DNA from: Methanobacteriota archaeon
Lineage (GTDB): Archaea > Thermoplasmatota > DTKX01 > GCA-020343715
Assembly: GCA_030597775.1 (NCBI GenBank)
Contig: JAUVRF010000122.1
Coordinates: forward strand, 1-6,187
DNA length: 6,187 nucleotides
Reading direction: 5' to 3'
Shown here: one piece after another, positions 4,087-6,187 of the stretch
Layout: every line of letters starts with the position of its first letter
Position numbering within the stretch: the stretch's first letter is position 1
The notes under the pieces: model-generated
Told to the model about the DNA's origin: nothing
Databases searched by the model: none
Seen by the model: only the letters and a program-made list of their open reading frames with translations
Program-made: the position numbers and the translations under genes

Positions 4087-6187
4087 TTGTCCGGAACCAG
4101 ATGGATCCTCCTTGTTCTCCTTGTCGGTCTCGCTATTGTAACGCTCCTCCCCATGACGGAGCCGGTGGAGGCCGGGATCGCCCCGATGGTGACAAGACCC
4201 TCCGGCACCGGACCCTACGAGCAGGGCTGGGTGGACGGGATCATCAACACCTCCACCAAGTCTTACGACACGCCAGTGCGGTACTACTATCCAGCCACCA
4301 GTTCCGGGCGGGGGGCCACACCGGACCCCTCGGACGCTCCCTACCCATGCATCCTTTGGCTGCCCGGTTACGGAGGGCCCTACAACTCCTACGTCTACGA
4401 GGCCAACCACCTCACCTCACACGGCATGATCGTTGTGACGATTGGGGTGAACTGGAACGATTTCCCCAACAGCGCCAACCGCGCCGACCTGGAGGACATC
4501 CTGGACCATCTTGAGCTCCTGAACGCAACGCCCAGCGATCCCCTCTATCAGATGGTGGACAAGGAGGCCTACGGCATCTCGGGACACTCGTCCGGGGGAG
4601 GGCTAAGCCTGGCGAACGGCGCCTTCGTTGACAGGATCAAGGCGGTCCAGACCTTCGCCGCCGCCATCGCAGCCAGTTCCACCGATTCGAGCACCCCCTA
4701 TTACGATAAACCGCTGATGCTCCAGGTCGGGCAGCAGGACTCGAGCTACATCGCCGGGTCGCGGAGGGCGTACGAGAAGATCGGCTACACGAACAGCCTC
4801 ATCGAGATAATCGGTGGAGGTCATGGTGGACCCTTCCAGATGCACCTATACGCCGCCTTCTACCTGTACCACCTGGACCACCAGGACGAGTACTACACCT
4901 TCCTCTACGGCCCAGAGGCGGTGGCCGATGCGGCATCGGGCCTGGCCGACGTGTACTTCAAGGTCTCGGACGACCACTTCTTCCCACCGACGATCACAGC
5001 CAGCATCTCGGCCACGTCGGTCCTCATGGACGAGCCCGTCGACCTCAACGCAACCATCAGCGGGTACCAGCGGCCCGACGATCCTTTGCTGGTCCATGAA
5101 TGGGACTTGAACGGCGATCACGTCCCCGAGGTCTCCTCCGGGACCGGTCCCAACGTGACCTACACATTCGACCGCCCCGGCGTCTTCTACGCTGTCTACA
5201 CCTACAGCCTTGGCGCCTTCAACCTCCGGTCGGACCCGGTCCGCATCACGGTAGCCAACGTACCACCCGTCGCCGTGGCGGGAGCCGACATCCAGGTGGA
5301 CCATGATTCTGCAGGGGAGCTGGACGGCAAGGCCTCTTACGATACGCCATCGGACAACCTCTCCCTTCTCTACCGGTGGGATTTCTCCGCCGGTCAATCC
5401 ACGAACGTCACCAGCAACAGTCGTGTCTCGCGGTTGTTCTCCGAGGTGGGTGTGGTCGTGGCCACGCTGACCGTCATCGACTCGTACGGGAATGTCTCAA
5501 CGGACACGGTCAACATCACCGTGGTCAACGTGGCGCCCACGGCGGACGCTATATCGAACATCACGGCCTTCGAGGACGAGAGCGCGCGGTTCCACGGGGC
5601 CGGGTATGACACGGTCTCCCACGTGGATGCCCTCAGGTTCATGTGGGAGTTCGGTGACGGCATCAGTTCCGACTGGAACCCGAACCCCGAGATGTTCCAT
5701 CCCTTTACGATGGAAGGCGAGTATGATGCAACTCTCTGGGTGAAGGACCCAGAGGGTGAGCTGGCCAGTGACAACATTGTTGTCACGGTGATCAACAAGG
5801 CTCCCGTCGGGGTGATCTCAGCCCCGCTGGAGGACGCCACATTCTGGAAGGACGACGTGGTGGAGTTCCAGGCACAGGCCCATGACACCCCCTCGGACAT
5901 CGACCTTCTCACCTTCCGATGGGACTTCGGTGATGGTGAGGTGACCGAATGGCTGGTCTGGAAGAACGCCGCCCTCACGCACATCTACACCAGCAGCGGG
6001 GAGTTCACTGTCACCCTCGAGGTCAAGGATGACGATGACGATGTGAGCACCATCACCGTCGGCATCGTGGTTTTTATAATGGTACGGCGACCACCGAGAA
6101 CCACACCCTGGCCCTCCACGACGGTCGACGAGGACTCGCCGGTGCCCTTCGTCGGGAGGGGCGCGGACACCACGAGCGACGAGCAGA
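4087..6187 (+). CDS. Secreted alpha/beta hydrolase (PAF-acetylhydrolase/polyester-hydrolase-like) fused to PKD domains, 3' end outside window
   Basis: The open frame runs to the right edge, giving 700 residues. The TTG start is preceded by AGGTGG and yields a signal peptide (R5, hydrophobic core about 6-21, cleavage near residue 29); the first internal ATG (4153) would lose it. Residues about 45-290 form an alpha/beta hydrolase: oxyanion segment LP-G94-Y95-G96-G97, nucleophile elbow G166-H-S168-S-G170, acid D218 (QVGQQDSS) and base H246 (GGGHGG). The order and surroundings (HLTSHGMIVVTI, GHSSGGG) resemble the dienelactone hydrolase / PAF-AH / cutinase-PETase group, so it is probably an ester hydrolase; substrate unknown. 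PKD domains follow at about 301-390, 391-480, 481-569 and 570-662, with core motifs HEWDLNGD, YRWDFSAG, FMWEFGDG and FRWDFGDG; a fifth begins. Nine or more N-X-S/T sequons fit an exported glycoprotein. A membrane or S-layer anchor would lie beyond the window. See the separate entry for a possible frame disturbance near 6070-6123. Confidence 0.87.
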   Translation, partial: MSGTRWILLVLLVGLAIVTLLPMTEPVEAGIAPMVTRPSGTGPYEQGWVDGIINTSTKSYDTPVRYYYPATSSGRGATPDPSDAPYPCILWLPGYGGPYNSYVYEANHLTSHGMIVVTIGVNWNDFPNSANRADLEDILDHLELLNATPSDPLYQMVDKEAYGISGHSSGGGLSLANGAFVDRIKAVQTFAAAIAASSTDSSTPYYDKPLMLQVGQQDSSYIAGSRRAYEKIGYTNSLIEIIGGGHGGPFQMHLYAAFYLYHLDHQDEYYTFLYGPEAVADAASGLADVYFKVSDDHFFPPTITASISATSVLMDEPVDLNATISGYQRPDDPLLVHEWDLNGDHVPEVSSGTGPNVTYTFDRPGVFYAVYTYSLGAFNLRSDPVRITVANVPPVAVAGADIQVDHDSAGELDGKASYDTPSDNLSLLYRWDFSAGQSTNVTSNSRVSRLFSEVGVVVATLTVIDSYGNVSTDTVNITVVNVAPTADAISNITAFEDESARFHGAGYDTVSHVDALRFMWEFGDGISSDWNPNPEMFHPFTMEGEYDATLWVKDPEGELASDNIVVTVINKAPVGVISAPLEDATFWKDDVVEFQAQAHDTPSDIDLLTFRWDFGDGEVTEWLVWKNAALTHIYTSSGEFTVTLEVKDDDDDVSTITVGIVVFIMVRRPPRTTPWPSTTVDEDSPVPFVGRGADTTSDEQ
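6070..6123 (+). other. Segment with likely compensating frameshifts inside the hydrolase-PKD gene
   Basis: In the gene's frame, 8 of 12 codons from 6070 to 6105 end in A or T and encode the atypical VFIMVRRPPRTT, while the rest of the gene strongly prefers G/C-ending codons. In the frame reached by adding one base in the T5 run (6071-6075), all 13 codons from 6084 to 6122 end in G or C and read TATTENHTLALHD. The original frame looks normal again from VDEDSPVPF (6124 on). This suggests one missing base near 6071-6075 and one extra base near 6118-6125, from either sequence error or real mutation. Confidence 0.45.

Noticed and set aside
4074..4514. Plus-strand ORF overlapping the start of the hydrolase gene
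   Set aside because: It is out of frame with the hydrolase triad and is Arg/His/Pro-rich. The TTG 4087 frame gives a signal peptide and continues to the window end.
5394..5984. 196-codon minus-strand ORF opposite the PKD region
   Set aside because: Ser/Thr-rich antisense shadow of the PKD coding frame, with no RBS or domain; the sense frame has repeated WDFGDG-type motifs.
1..6187. tRNA, rRNA, CRISPR array, insertion sequence or integrase site
   Set aside because: I saw no cloverleaf, no regularly spaced repeats, no transposase motifs and no terminal inverted repeats; gaps between genes are all under 130 bases.

Overview
The window looks archaeal and most likely comes from a Thermoplasmatota (Methanomassiliicoccales-like) genome. 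The reasons are: high GC (about 60% by eye) with strong G/C preference at third codon positions; heavy use of AGG for Arg; TATA-like promoter elements in short AT-rich gaps; several TTG/GTG starts; and a gene content of secreted PKD-domain proteins and CxxC zinc-ribbon proteins fused to Pro-rich linkers and membrane helices. The lineage is an inference from style, not from a marker gene.

Layout. (1) Positions 1-872, minus strand: the N-terminal 290 residues of a secreted beta-propeller-like protein that runs off the left edge. (2) 873-999: a divergent promoter region with TATA candidates, two small palindromes and a ribosome binding site (RBS) for each flanking gene. (3) 1000-1803, plus: a beta-class DNA methyltransferase (DPPF, HPxQxP and DVFSGSGGT motifs in that order) with no restriction enzyme beside it and an unusual acidic insert. 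(4) 1894-4041, plus: three tandem four-helix membrane proteins of shared architecture. The first and third carry an N-terminal CX2C-X10-CX2C zinc ribbon and the middle one does not. The first two overlap by 4 bases (GTGA). (5) 4087 to the right edge, plus: a secreted alpha/beta hydrolase with a complete Ser-Asp-His triad, fused to four PKD domains and the start of a fifth. It is cut by the window end.

Both edge genes lack one terminus, so a search for closed ORFs would miss them. Each has a TTG start with a Shine-Dalgarno sequence, and that start restores a signal peptide which the first internal ATG would shorten or destroy.

How the genes relate: the three membrane genes look like one locally duplicated family, probably partly co-transcribed. 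The propeller and hydrolase genes are cell-surface or exported products with many N-glycosylation sequons. The methyltransferase looks like a solitary epigenetic enzyme. I see no convincing operon logic linking the methyltransferase to its neighbours, and no RNA genes, CRISPR array or insertion sequence. The points most worth following are the hydrolase-PKD fusion, the tandem membrane trio, an RBS-masking hairpin before the hydrolase gene, and a short stretch near the right end (about 6070-6123) where codon usage indicates a double, compensating frameshift.
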